Below the pieces are notes generated by a model, which searched no databases, was not told the DNA's origin, and was given only the letters and a program-made list of their open reading frames with translations. Both the position numbers and the translations under genes were made by a program. 64,000 nt of DNA, from the NCBI RefSeq assembly GCF_000179915.2, contig NC_014963.1, forward strand, positions 2,542,001 to 2,606,000. Direction: 5' to 3'. Each line of letters opens with the position of its first letter. Within the stretch, counting starts at the first letter, position 1. The stretch comes from Terriglobus saanensis SP1PR4 (GTDB taxonomy: Bacteria > Acidobacteriota > Terriglobia > Terriglobales > Acidobacteriaceae). Shown here in pieces: positions 18,410 through 25,637 of the stretch.

Positions 18410-19213
18410 ATGCAAATTCTGGCCCTCAGTACATTTCCCAAGGCCATTCTTGCCACAACGCTGGTTCAGGTGATCGCGCTCGGTGCCGTATGGGCGCTCA
18501 AAGGGCGTGACTTTCTTCTGAGGAAGTACCTCGGAAGTCTTGTCTCGCTTGCGGTAGGTGTCCTACTAGCGACCGCACTGCTCCACCTCCTGCCGGAGGC
18601 CATTGCTCAGTTGGGAAACACGCCAATGCTTTGGTTTGTCCTCACGGCCACACTGCTTGGCCTCTTCGCAACGGAGCGTGTCTTTTCCGCGCTGACCGGA
18701 GGGGCTGCCGAACCTGCGGGCGCAAATACTTTGACCACACGCGAGCATCATCATGGGCACCACACCTCGCGTCCCATCAATCTCGTCTTTGGTGGGATGC
18801 TGCACAGCTTTGTCGATGGGGTCAGCGTCGCTGCGGCGTTCACCGTGAATACGCGGGTAGGTCTTGTCACCGCACTGGCGATCACGTTGCACGAGGTGCC
18901 GCACCGCCTCGGCGATTTCGCGCTCTTCGTGCATCTGCATGTCTCGACGCGGCGCGCGATGCAGTTGGCTGTTCTTGTCGGTTTGCCCTCGTTGCTGGGT
19001 GTGGCGCTTGTCACCGTCATCGGCGCAGGCGCGTCGGGAGCCACGGCCTGGCTTCTTCCCATCAGCGCAGGCAGCTTTCTCTACATTGCGATGGCCAATC
19101 TTATGCCGGAGCTGCAGCATGAATGCAAACTACGCCGTGTCTTTACGCAGATATTCTGTGTTCTGGCGGGAGCAGCACTGGTTCTGCTGATCGCTCGCCT
19201 ACCGGGGGCGTAG
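18410..19213 (+). CDS. ZIP-family metal transporter
   Basis: A 267-residue inner-membrane protein with about seven to eight helices and a His-rich loop (REHHHGHHTS) between helices 3 and 4, as in ZIP divalent-metal importers. Helix 4 carries HSFVDG and helix 5 HEVPHRLGD, corresponding to the HNxxDG and HEXPHEXGD signatures of LIV-1-type ZIPs; Asn is Ser in the first and the second Glu is Arg in the second. These changes could alter the binuclear metal site, so zinc transport is probable but specificity is open. The convergent neighbour is a Fur-family regulator, which fits metal-linked control, although it is not obviously in position to regulate this promoter. Confidence 0.82.
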   Translation: MQILALSTFPKAILATTLVQVIALGAVWALKGRDFLLRKYLGSLVSLAVGVLLATALLHLLPEAIAQLGNTPMLWFVLTATLLGLFATERVFSALTGGAAEPAGANTLTTREHHHGHHTSRPINLVFGGMLHSFVDGVSVAAAFTVNTRVGLVTALAITLHEVPHRLGDFALFVHLHVSTRRAMQLAVLVGLPSLLGVALVTVIGAGASGATAWLLPISAGSFLYIAMANLMPELQHECKLRRVFTQIFCVLAGAALVLLIARLPGA

Positions 19214-19268
19214 CAAAACCGATGGTTTAGATTTTCAAGTCAAATATATGAAAATAAAAGGTATTCAT

Positions 19269-19646
19269 TCAGCTACAAGATTCGCAGCTTCCAAAGAGGA
19301 AGAACTCATGTCCCGTCACATGAAAGCCTTTTGGGACATTGCGCGAGATCTGGACCGTGCAGCCTTCCAGTTCGAAGACCTTGCCGCAAACAGTACAGCG
19401 GAAATGGTGATGGTGCTCTTTTCCAGCCACTTCATAGCGCGTTGCAGCGCCGGGCATCTCCACCGCTGTCAGCCAGCCGTCTTCCATCAGTGAAGCGATA
19501 TTGCGGTAGATCGTGGCGAGACTCACGCCGTCCACGTGAGCCTTCGCGAGGGCTAAGGCCTCTTCCGGCGACAACGGGCGATCCGCAGCCATGAAGGCAC
19601 CTCGAATCGCGTCTTTTTGTTTGGTATTCCGTGTCTGCGTCGTCAA
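19269..19646 (-). CDS. Fur-family transcriptional regulator (Zur/PerR-like)
   Basis: A protein of about 125 residues: a winged-helix domain (RGAFMAADRPLSPEEALALAKAH, then the recognition helix ATIYRNIASLMEDGWL) and a metal-binding dimerisation domain with HHHHFRCTVCGKVFELEGC and a terminal GSCESC, giving the two CxxC pairs of a structural zinc site. These regulators repress metal-uptake or peroxide-stress genes when metal is bound. The start is uncertain: TTG at 19646 gives a normal N-terminus and lies 45 bases after the lrp stop; the frame is open to 19730, which would overlap lrp. It is the last gene of the fuconate/Lrp operon and is convergent with a ZIP transporter gene, so Zur-like function is a guess. 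Confidence 0.82.
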   Translation of the reverse strand: MTTQTRNTKQKDAIRGAFMAADRPLSPEEALALAKAHVDGVSLATIYRNIASLMEDGWLTAVEMPGAATRYEVAGKEHHHHFRCTVCGKVFELEGCTVQISRNVPKGFHVTGHEFFLFGSCESCS

Positions 19647-19690
19647 CGATCTGAGCCCCACCCATGATTGTAAAACGTACGGACCGATTC

Positions 19691-20146
19691 TTAGCGAAGG
19701 ACTGGCGCCACGGGAATAACCGGATTCCACTCAATTGCGCTAGCCAGGACCAGGGAAGTCTGCGTGGCCACATAGGGAGCGAGCGCGTCGATCACCTTTT
19801 CCAGGTGGGCGATGTCCCGCACCGCAACCTGCACGATGTAGCTCTCCGCGCCGGTCACGCGGTGCGCCTCACGCACCTCCGGCACCCGCCGAACCACGGT
19901 GGCAAACTTCTCCAGCTTGTCGCCTGCAATGGTTACCTTGATAAAGGCACGCATGGGCAGACCGACGTTCTCCGGTGCCACCTGGGCGTGGTAGCCGCGA
20001 ATCACCTCGGCGTCTTCCATTTTGCGCACGCGCTCGATGACGGACGGCGTGGAAAGACCCACACGTCGGCCCAATTCGGCGTAGGGAGTGCGCGCGTCCT
20101 TTTGCAGATGCTCCAGGAGCGCGCAGTCGATACGGTCGAGTTCCAT
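19691..20146 (-). CDS. Lrp/AsnC-family transcriptional regulator
   Basis: A 151-residue protein with the N-terminal helix-turn-helix of the family (LDRIDCALLEHLQKDARTPYAELGRRVGLSTPSVIERVRKME) and the alpha-beta RAM ligand-binding domain (VPEVREAHRVTGAESYIVQV). Lrp/AsnC proteins respond to amino acids or other small ligands and bind DNA as octamers. The ATG lies two bases after the stop of the FAH-family hydrolase gene, so it is co-transcribed with the sugar-acid genes, an unusual context for this family. Ligand and targets unknown; autoregulation of the operon is possible. Confidence 0.92.
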   Translation of the reverse strand: MELDRIDCALLEHLQKDARTPYAELGRRVGLSTPSVIERVRKMEDAEVIRGYHAQVAPENVGLPMRAFIKVTIAGDKLEKFATVVRRVPEVREAHRVTGAESYIVQVAVRDIAHLEKVIDALAPYVATQTSLVLASAIEWNPVIPVAPVLR

Positions 20147-20148
20147 TG

Positions 20149-20994
20149 CTATTCCGCCACAGTTTTGTTACGGAGAGAACCGATCTTCTCCACCGTCACA
20201 ACCATCTCTTCTTCCGGCTTCAACCAGCGCTGCGGTGTGCGGCCCAGACCGACGCCTGGAGGCGTACCCGTGCTGATGATATCTCCGGCCAGAAGCGGCG
20301 TAATGCTGGAGATATACTCGATTAACTGCGGCACACGAAAGATCAGCAGGCTGGTATTGGAATCCTGTAGCCGCTCTCCGCTCACGTCGCATGTGATGTC
20401 CAAATCATGCGCATCGCCCACTTCATCCTTCGAAACGATGCACGGACCAATGGGCGTGAAGGTCGGAAAACTCTTCCCCATGCTCCACTGCGTTGTCGCG
20501 AGTTGAACATCGCGTGCGCTGACATCGTTGCAGATGGTGTAGCCGAAGATATACTCGTCCGCATCTGCGGCGGAGATGCGATAGCCAGCCTTGCCGATCA
20601 CAACGGCCATCTCGGCCTCGTAGTCTACCTGTGTGCTGCTCTTCGGAAGGATCACATCGACGTCCGGGCCTACAACAGTCTCAGATAACTTTAAGAAAAC
20701 AGTCGGCACGGCCTGCACATCAAACTTGCTCTCGATCGCATGCACCTGATAGTTCAGACCAATGGCAAAGACACGCGGCGGCTTTGGGATTGGAGCAAGC
20801 AGCTTCAGCGAAGCCAATGGTGTGCGCTTCGCGTTCTTGTCCGCGATCAGCTTTTCTGCGGCGGCGATTCCCTTCTGCCCTGCCTCCAGAAACTCCAGAA
20901 CGGTGGCGTAACCTTCGAGCGCGATGACCTCTTCGCCGATCTGCAAACCTGCAACCGCAGCGCCCTTGTCCCCTACGTACGTAACCAGCTTCAT
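20149..20994 (-). CDS. fumarylacetoacetate hydrolase-family protein, probable diketo-deoxy-fuconate hydrolase
   Basis: A 281-residue protein of the FAH superfamily: IGLNYQVHAIES, DYEAEMAVVIGK and NDVSARD carry the acidic residues that bind the divalent metal, and the TGTPPGVGLG loop is conserved. Its ATG overlaps the stop of the L-fuconate dehydratase gene (ATGA), so the two enzymes are coupled. In the non-phosphorylated L-fucose pathway the dehydratase product 2-keto-3-deoxy-L-fuconate is oxidised and then cleaved by an FAH-family hydrolase to pyruvate and lactate; that role fits best here. A dehydrogenase for the middle step is not in the window. Other FAH-family activities (for example ureidoglycolate lyase-like) cannot be excluded. 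Confidence 0.85.
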   Translation of the reverse strand: MKLVTYVGDKGAAVAGLQIGEEVIALEGYATVLEFLEAGQKGIAAAEKLIADKNAKRTPLASLKLLAPIPKPPRVFAIGLNYQVHAIESKFDVQAVPTVFLKLSETVVGPDVDVILPKSSTQVDYEAEMAVVIGKAGYRISAADADEYIFGYTICNDVSARDVQLATTQWSMGKSFPTFTPIGPCIVSKDEVGDAHDLDITCDVSGERLQDSNTSLLIFRVPQLIEYISSITPLLAGDIISTGTPPGVGLGRTPQRWLKPEEEMVVTVEKIGSLRNKTVAE

Positions 20995-22295
20995 TGCTCT
21001 TCCTTCCAAACTTCCCCATCGGGGAAACTGTACTTCGTAATCGTGGACGGGAAGACCGCAATCGAATATCCCGGATTTTCAGGGGCCAAGTAGTGCCCGC
21101 GCCGTATCCTTACCGGATCGACGAAATGTTCATGGAGATGGTCGACAAACTCGATGACGCGGTCTTTCATCGTAGTCGAGACACAAAGGTAATCGAACAT
21201 CGAGAGATGCTGAACGTACTCGCAAAGTCCCACACCGCCGGCGTGGGGGCAGACTCGAACGCCAAACTTCGCGGCGAGCAAAATGATGGCGAGATTTTCG
21301 TTCACCCCCGCGACCCGGCAGCTATCGATCTGGCAGACGTCGATCGCCTCCGCCTGCATCAACTGCTTGAACATCACGCGATTCTGGCAGTGCTCTCCAG
21401 TGGCGATGGGTACCGGTGCAGCCTCGCGGCGAATGCGCGCATGCCCGAGGATGTCGTCGGGGTTGGTCGGCTCTTCCATCCACCACGGTTGCAATTCGGC
21501 AAGCTGCTTTGTGCGCTCAATGGCCTCCAGCACGCCCCACTTTTGGTTCGCGTCGACCATTAGTTTGTTGGTCCAGCCGATCTCTTCGCGTACAAGACGC
21601 CCGCGTCGCAGATCGTCAACAGCATCGCCGCCGACTTTTAGTTTGAAGTGTGTCCAGCCGTCAGCGAGCGCTTCGCGACAGAGCCGCCGCACCTTCTCAT
21701 CTGAGAAACCGAACCAGCCGACGGAGGTGGTATACGCCGGATAGCCGTGCTCCAGCAGTTGCTCCATGCGCTCGGCTTTGCCCTCGCGACCGCGTTGCAG
21801 GATCGCCAGCGCCTCGTCATAGGTCAACGCATCGTCGATGTAGCGGAACTCCACAGCCTTGAGCAGTTGCTCCGGTTCCATCTCGGCAAGGAGACGCCAG
21901 AGTGGTTTGCCTTCAACCTTGGCATACAGGTCCCAGACTGCATTGATCAGAGCGCCCGTCGCCAGATGGATGACGCCCTTCTCCGGGCCGAGCCAGCGGA
22001 ACTGGCTTTCGTCCGTCAACTCGCGTGAGAACTTGGCAAAGTTCTCCGTGATGGAATCGAGCGTACGTCCCACAGCAAACTTCGAAAGATACTCGAGCGC
22101 CTGCACTACGAGATCTGTTCCGCGTCCCAGAGTGAATGTAAGGCCGTGACCTTCAACCTCGGAGTTCGTTTCCAGAATGCAGTAAGCCGCCGAATAGTCT
22201 GGGTCTTTATTGACCGCGTCAGAGCCAATGCTCTCGCGGGAAGTCGGAAAACGAAGGTCCACCACGCGGACCCTTTCAATCACAATCGACTGCAT
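20991..22295 (-). CDS. fucD: L-fuconate dehydratase (enolase superfamily)
   Basis: A 434-residue enzyme that removes water from L-fuconate to give 2-keto-3-deoxy-L-fuconate. The barrel residues of the mandelate racemase subgroup are all visible: FKLKVGGD (KxK base), MVDANQKW (Asp), WMEEPTNPDD (Glu), IATGEHCQN (Glu) and VCPHAGGVGLCEYVQH (His). The N-terminal capping domain with SDAVNKDPDYSAAYCILETN and the length match L-fuconate dehydratases rather than shorter galactonate or mandelate enzymes. AAGGAG ahead of the ATG overlaps the stop codon of the upstream SIS gene, and the hydrolase gene overlaps its own end, so it is the centre of a tight operon. Confidence 0.93.
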   Translation of the reverse strand: MQSIVIERVRVVDLRFPTSRESIGSDAVNKDPDYSAAYCILETNSEVEGHGLTFTLGRGTDLVVQALEYLSKFAVGRTLDSITENFAKFSRELTDESQFRWLGPEKGVIHLATGALINAVWDLYAKVEGKPLWRLLAEMEPEQLLKAVEFRYIDDALTYDEALAILQRGREGKAERMEQLLEHGYPAYTTSVGWFGFSDEKVRRLCREALADGWTHFKLKVGGDAVDDLRRGRLVREEIGWTNKLMVDANQKWGVLEAIERTKQLAELQPWWMEEPTNPDDILGHARIRREAAPVPIATGEHCQNRVMFKQLMQAEAIDVCQIDSCRVAGVNENLAIILLAAKFGVRVCPHAGGVGLCEYVQHLSMFDYLCVSTTMKDRVIEFVDHLHEHFVDPVRIRRGHYLAPENPGYSIAVFPSTITKYSFPDGEVWKEEQ

Positions 22296-22303
22296 GGATC
22301 TCC

Positions 22304-23434
22304 TTAGTCCGCTAGTACGGCTTTGGTCAGGTTGCGCGGACGATCGACGTCCACACCGTTGCGCACGGCGATGAAGTAAGCCAGCAACTGGAACGGAATC
22401 ACCTCAATAATCGGCAAGAGGTATTCGTTGGCTGGCCGAACTTCGATGGCATGCGTAACCAAGCCGCGAACACGCACGTCGCCCGCGTTGATGACCGCCA
22501 GTACCGTTGCTCCCTGTGCCTTCATATCCGCCAGAAGCTGAACCGTTTTCTCGTAGCGCAGAACGCTCTCCGCATCGTCTGCGTCATAGGTCGCAAGGAC
22601 GATGAGCGGAACTTCTGGAGAGACCAGCGCATTGGGCCCATGCTTCAATTCGCCAGCGGGATAGCCCTCGGCATGCAGATACGAGCTCTCCTTGAGCTTG
22701 AGCGCGCCCTCGCGAGCAATGGCGTAGTGGATGCCTCGCCCAAGGAAGAGAAAGGTCTTAGCGCCCGCGTAGAAAGGAGCGAGCGCCTCGATCTGCTTCT
22801 CCCACTCTGTAAGCTGAGCCGCGACTGCCTGCGGCAGCTCGCGCACCAGGGCAAGCCTGCGAGTCACTTCCGCCGCATCCAGCGCCTTGCGCTCCTGCGC
22901 GGCGTAGAGTGCCAGCAGATGCAGGACCAGTAGCTGGGCAGTGAAGCTTTTGGTTGCGGGAATCGCCTTCTCCACCCCAGCCTCAGTTGGTAAACTCGCA
23001 TCGGCCTCGCGCGCCATGGTCGATCCTGCCACATTGGTCACGGCAGAGGTACGGTGGCCGCGTTTTTTTGCCTCGCGCAGGGCAGCCAACGTATCCGCCG
23101 TTTCGCCCGACTGCGAGATAACAATCACCGCAGGATCACGCTTGGTGTTTGTGGACCGTAGGCAGTATTCACTGGCAAACTCTACGTCAACGGCCAGGCG
23201 TGCCAGATCCTCCATGACGATTTCGGCGGTCAAACCGGCGTGGCGGCTGGAACCGCTGGCGGCGATGACGACATCGTTGTGATCGCGAAGGGCAATCTGC
23301 GCCTCGGCAAACCGCTTCGCGCGAAACGTCGTTCCGTCCGTGTAGTAGTCCAGCGTGCGTTCCAGAGCAGAGGGCTGCTCCCAGATCTCACGCAGCATTG
23401 CATGAGGAAAACTACGTTCGGCGTTCGCGTCCAT
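22304..23434 (-). CDS. GlmS-like SIS-domain aminosugar isomerase lacking the glutaminase domain
   Basis: A 376-residue protein consisting of two SIS domains (AASGSSRHAGLTAEI and ISQSGETADTLAALREA in the first; LGRGIHYAIAREGALKLKE in the second). Residues of the GlmS isomerase site are present: HAEGYPAGELKHGP and the C-terminal PRNLTKAV with the lysine that forms the sugar imine. The N-terminal glutamine amidotransferase half of GlmS, with its catalytic Cys1, is missing. Such proteins include sugar-phosphate deaminases/isomerases and deglycases (AgaS, FrlB types) that act in the catabolic direction. Start at ATG 23434 with GAGGTGG upstream. It heads the fuconate operon, eight bases before fucD. 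Substrate inferred only as an aminosugar phosphate. Confidence 0.88.
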   Translation of the reverse strand: MDANAERSFPHAMLREIWEQPSALERTLDYYTDGTTFRAKRFAEAQIALRDHNDVVIAASGSSRHAGLTAEIVMEDLARLAVDVEFASEYCLRSTNTKRDPAVIVISQSGETADTLAALREAKKRGHRTSAVTNVAGSTMAREADASLPTEAGVEKAIPATKSFTAQLLVLHLLALYAAQERKALDAAEVTRRLALVRELPQAVAAQLTEWEKQIEALAPFYAGAKTFLFLGRGIHYAIAREGALKLKESSYLHAEGYPAGELKHGPNALVSPEVPLIVLATYDADDAESVLRYEKTVQLLADMKAQGATVLAVINAGDVRVRGLVTHAIEVRPANEYLLPIIEVIPFQLLAYFIAVRNGVDVDRPRNLTKAVLAD

Positions 23435-23574
23435 CTTTACCACCTCAAAATATTTTTGTTTCCAAGGAATTGATTTTACCGTGCGAGCATCACAAGATAA
23501 GGGCACGCACCTTCGCGGACAGATTTTCTGCGCGGAATGACGATCCGAAGCACGAACCAGGAGAGCTTATTAAC

Positions 23575-24426
23575 ATGCGATTCCATTTGAGAGCAGCAGT
23601 CTTTTCCCTTTGCCTGGCGTCCGCGCTGGCAGTCACGGGATGCAAGAAGAACCCGCCCGTCGCCGTCCCCGCAGGCAGCACCGTCTCCACGGTGCCCGCA
23701 GGAACCCCCGTCATCAATCCCGACGGAACCACAACCAACGCTCCCGTAGGCGGACAGCAGGTACTCCTCTATCCCGACGGCACGGCTCACGCCATGGCGC
23801 CCGGTACTCCTGTACCGACTCCCGCCCCGGCACCGGCACCCGCCATGCAGGCAATGACGCCAGCTCCTACCGATGGCGCGCCCGCTCCCGTGACTGCAAT
23901 GACTTCCTCCAATTCAGCACCTGCTCCCACCGGCGTCACGGTTCCTAACCACACCCGTGTGGCTGTCCGCGTCACCGAGACTCTCTCGGGCAAGACTTCT
24001 GCGGTAGGACAGGGCTTCACCGGCGTTCTTGCAGGTCCTATCGTGGTACACGGCGTGACCGCCTTCCGTAGCGGCACGAACGTGCGTGGTGAAGTCGTCT
24101 CCGCACGCGGACAGGGCCACTTCAAGGGTGAAGGCGTCATTGGCATTCAGCTCACCAACATCGGTGGCTATCGTGTCAGCAGCACCGAATATACGTCCAT
24201 TGTCAAGGGCAAGGGCAAGCGGACAGCAGGTTTCATCGGCGGCGGAGCGGGTGTTGGTGCTCTGATCGGTGGTCTGGCTGGCGGAGGTAAAGGTGCTCTG
24301 ATCGGTGGCTTGGCTGGTGCGGGCGGTGGTACGGCGGCCGGAGCCATGACTGGCAATAAGGACGCCGTTATTCCCTCAGAAACCGTCGTTCGGTTCACGT
24401 TGACGGATTCCATCAGCGTTCACTAA
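23575..24426 (+). CDS. glycine-zipper lipoprotein
   Basis: A 283-residue exported protein with a lipoprotein signal and lipobox (ALAVTGC, Cys23). A low-complexity Pro/Ala/Thr linker (about residues 30-115) leads to a beta-rich domain (VPNHTRVAVRVTETLSGKT to TNIGGYRVSSTEYT), then a double glycine zipper GALIGGLAGGGK-GALIGGLAGAGG, which at DNA level is a 36-base tandem repeat, and a final beta strand. Glycine-zipper lipoproteins of this kind are envelope proteins often induced by stress; the central domain may bind a periplasmic partner. Start at ATG 23575 has AGGAGAG ahead; the reading frame is open for 177 bases before it. Specific role unknown. Confidence 0.8.
   Translation: MRFHLRAAVFSLCLASALAVTGCKKNPPVAVPAGSTVSTVPAGTPVINPDGTTTNAPVGGQQVLLYPDGTAHAMAPGTPVPTPAPAPAPAMQAMTPAPTDGAPAPVTAMTSSNSAPAPTGVTVPNHTRVAVRVTETLSGKTSAVGQGFTGVLAGPIVVHGVTAFRSGTNVRGEVVSARGQGHFKGEGVIGIQLTNIGGYRVSSTEYTSIVKGKGKRTAGFIGGGAGVGALIGGLAGGGKGALIGGLAGAGGGTAAGAMTGNKDAVIPSETVVRFTLTDSISVH
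24256..24308 (+). repeat. 36-base tandem repeat inside the glycine-zipper gene
   Basis: The 17-base word GGTGCTCTGATCGGTGG occurs at 24256 and again at 24292, encoding two copies of GALIGGLAG. The near-identity at synonymous sites points to a recent duplication within the gene. Confidence 0.7.
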
Positions 24427-24441
24427 CTGATCCAAAAGAAG

Positions 24442-24480
24442 GGGCGGAGACGATAGGCATCGTCTCCGCCCTTTCTTCTT
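24442..24480. terminator. bidirectional rho-independent terminator
   Basis: Perfect 13-base stem GGGCGGAGACGAT (24442-24454) with ATCGTCTCCGCCC (24459-24471), loop AGGC, T-rich tail on the plus strand. It sits between the convergent lipoprotein and M29 aminopeptidase genes and can serve the plus strand well. Confidence 0.88.
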
Positions 24481-24487
24481 GTTTTCT

Positions 24488-25537
24488 TTAGATGACAAAG
24501 ACGCCATCGCGCATAATCTGCTTTTCCCCGTCCGCATTCCCCAGCCAGATATTGAAGCCGAGACCCACCACGTCGATATGTGTGGACGACTTCCAGGGTG
24601 CGCCGGTGTGCGCTCCATAGGGATCTCCAAAGGCGATATGGATTCCGGGGAACTTCTCGTCCTGCAAAATGTTTCCGATCACCCTCTCTACGCCGATGTT
24701 GGTTCCAATCGCAAACTCGCCAACGCGATCTGAGTTCACATCCGTATGGGTATAGGCCCAGAACGCGGCTTCCAACTCCTTGTTATCGCATGCAATGCGC
24801 TTGATGCGGTTCCCCTCAATCCAGATGGTCAACGGAGTGGCGCGCAGAATTCCAAAGCGTGCGCAAAGATAATCCCCCACCACACCATCTACCACGAAGA
24901 CACCGTTCACTTCTTCGGGAGCAGTAAAACACTCTCCGCCGGGCAGGTTTCCCCACTTCTCCGTGCTGATGATGCCTGAGGTCTTGAACCACTTATAGTC
25001 CGGCGAAAGCTGCGCATGGATGTCGGTCCCGGCGGCGGTCGTGGCGCGCACGTAGGTCGCCTGGCGCACGAGGTCAAGCACACGCTGGCTCAACTCGTCC
25101 ACTAAATTGAAGTCGGCACGCATGCCCTGCACCATGATCTCGGGCGTGATGTTGACCATGTGCGCGTGACGCATTCGGCGACGATTGACGACGTCGGTCA
25201 TCTGCATGCGGCTGCGCAATTCGTTGGGCTGGACCTCGACGGCAAAGATACTCACATCGGAGGTTTCCATATCTTCGAGGACGATTGCGGGCATCTCCTT
25301 CAGAGGCCGTTGGGCTTCCTCCTCCAGGATGAAGCCGTTCCATCGACAACCAGAATTCTGCAGTTCAGCGGCGAGGGAGGCCGCGATCTCCAGGCATTTC
25401 TCGTCTGCAATCAGCGTGACCTTTTCTGAAGGCTGAACCCGCAGACAGGTTTGAACGGCGTTCGTGGCGCCAGCGGCAAACTCCATGGGGAACGGTACGC
25501 CAAGCAGGCGAGGTAGAGCCTCAATAAGGTTCGACAT
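24488..25537 (-). CDS. M29-family metallo-aminopeptidase
   Basis: A 349-residue cytosolic peptidase that removes N-terminal residues from peptides. The C-terminal half carries the metal-binding motifs of the aminopeptidase T/AmpS family: RVGEFAIGTN (Glu), GIHIAFGDPYGAHTG (His) and STHIDVVG (His-x-Asp). The N-terminal half, with KVTLIADEKCLEIAASLAAEL, fits the family's open alpha/beta domain. I chose ATG 25537 (MSNLIEALPRLL) rather than the upstream TTG region at 25585 because that extension overlaps the terminator of the upstream gene; no strong ribosome-binding site is visible. Product assignment rests on motifs; peptide preference unknown. Confidence 0.85.
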   Translation of the reverse strand: MSNLIEALPRLLGVPFPMEFAAGATNAVQTCLRVQPSEKVTLIADEKCLEIAASLAAELQNSGCRWNGFILEEEAQRPLKEMPAIVLEDMETSDVSIFAVEVQPNELRSRMQMTDVVNRRRMRHAHMVNITPEIMVQGMRADFNLVDELSQRVLDLVRQATYVRATTAAGTDIHAQLSPDYKWFKTSGIISTEKWGNLPGGECFTAPEEVNGVFVVDGVVGDYLCARFGILRATPLTIWIEGNRIKRIACDNKELEAAFWAYTHTDVNSDRVGEFAIGTNIGVERVIGNILQDEKFPGIHIAFGDPYGAHTGAPWKSSTHIDVVGLGFNIWLGNADGEKQIMRDGVFVI

Positions 25538-25584
25538 AAAGTTAAGGATAATCCAAACGTTTGCGGGAAGGACGACAGAAGCCA

Positions 25585-25618
25585 AAAGGCCCCGGCGAAA
25601 GTAATCGCCGGGGCCCTT
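25585..25618 (-). terminator. rho-independent terminator after the Tat aminotransferase gene
   Basis: Eleven-base stem GGCCCCGGCGA (25588-25598) with TCGCCGGGGCC (25605-25615), six-base loop; on the minus strand it is followed by TTTT. It ends transcription from the aminotransferase gene before the M29 peptidase gene. Confidence 0.85.
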
Positions 25619-25637
25619 TGCGAAGTACTTTAGAGCC

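Noticed and set aside
19647-19730. Longer N-terminus for the Fur-family regulator
   Set aside because: It would overlap the lrp gene by 40 bases and adds residues unlike Fur proteins; the start at 19646 gives a normal length.
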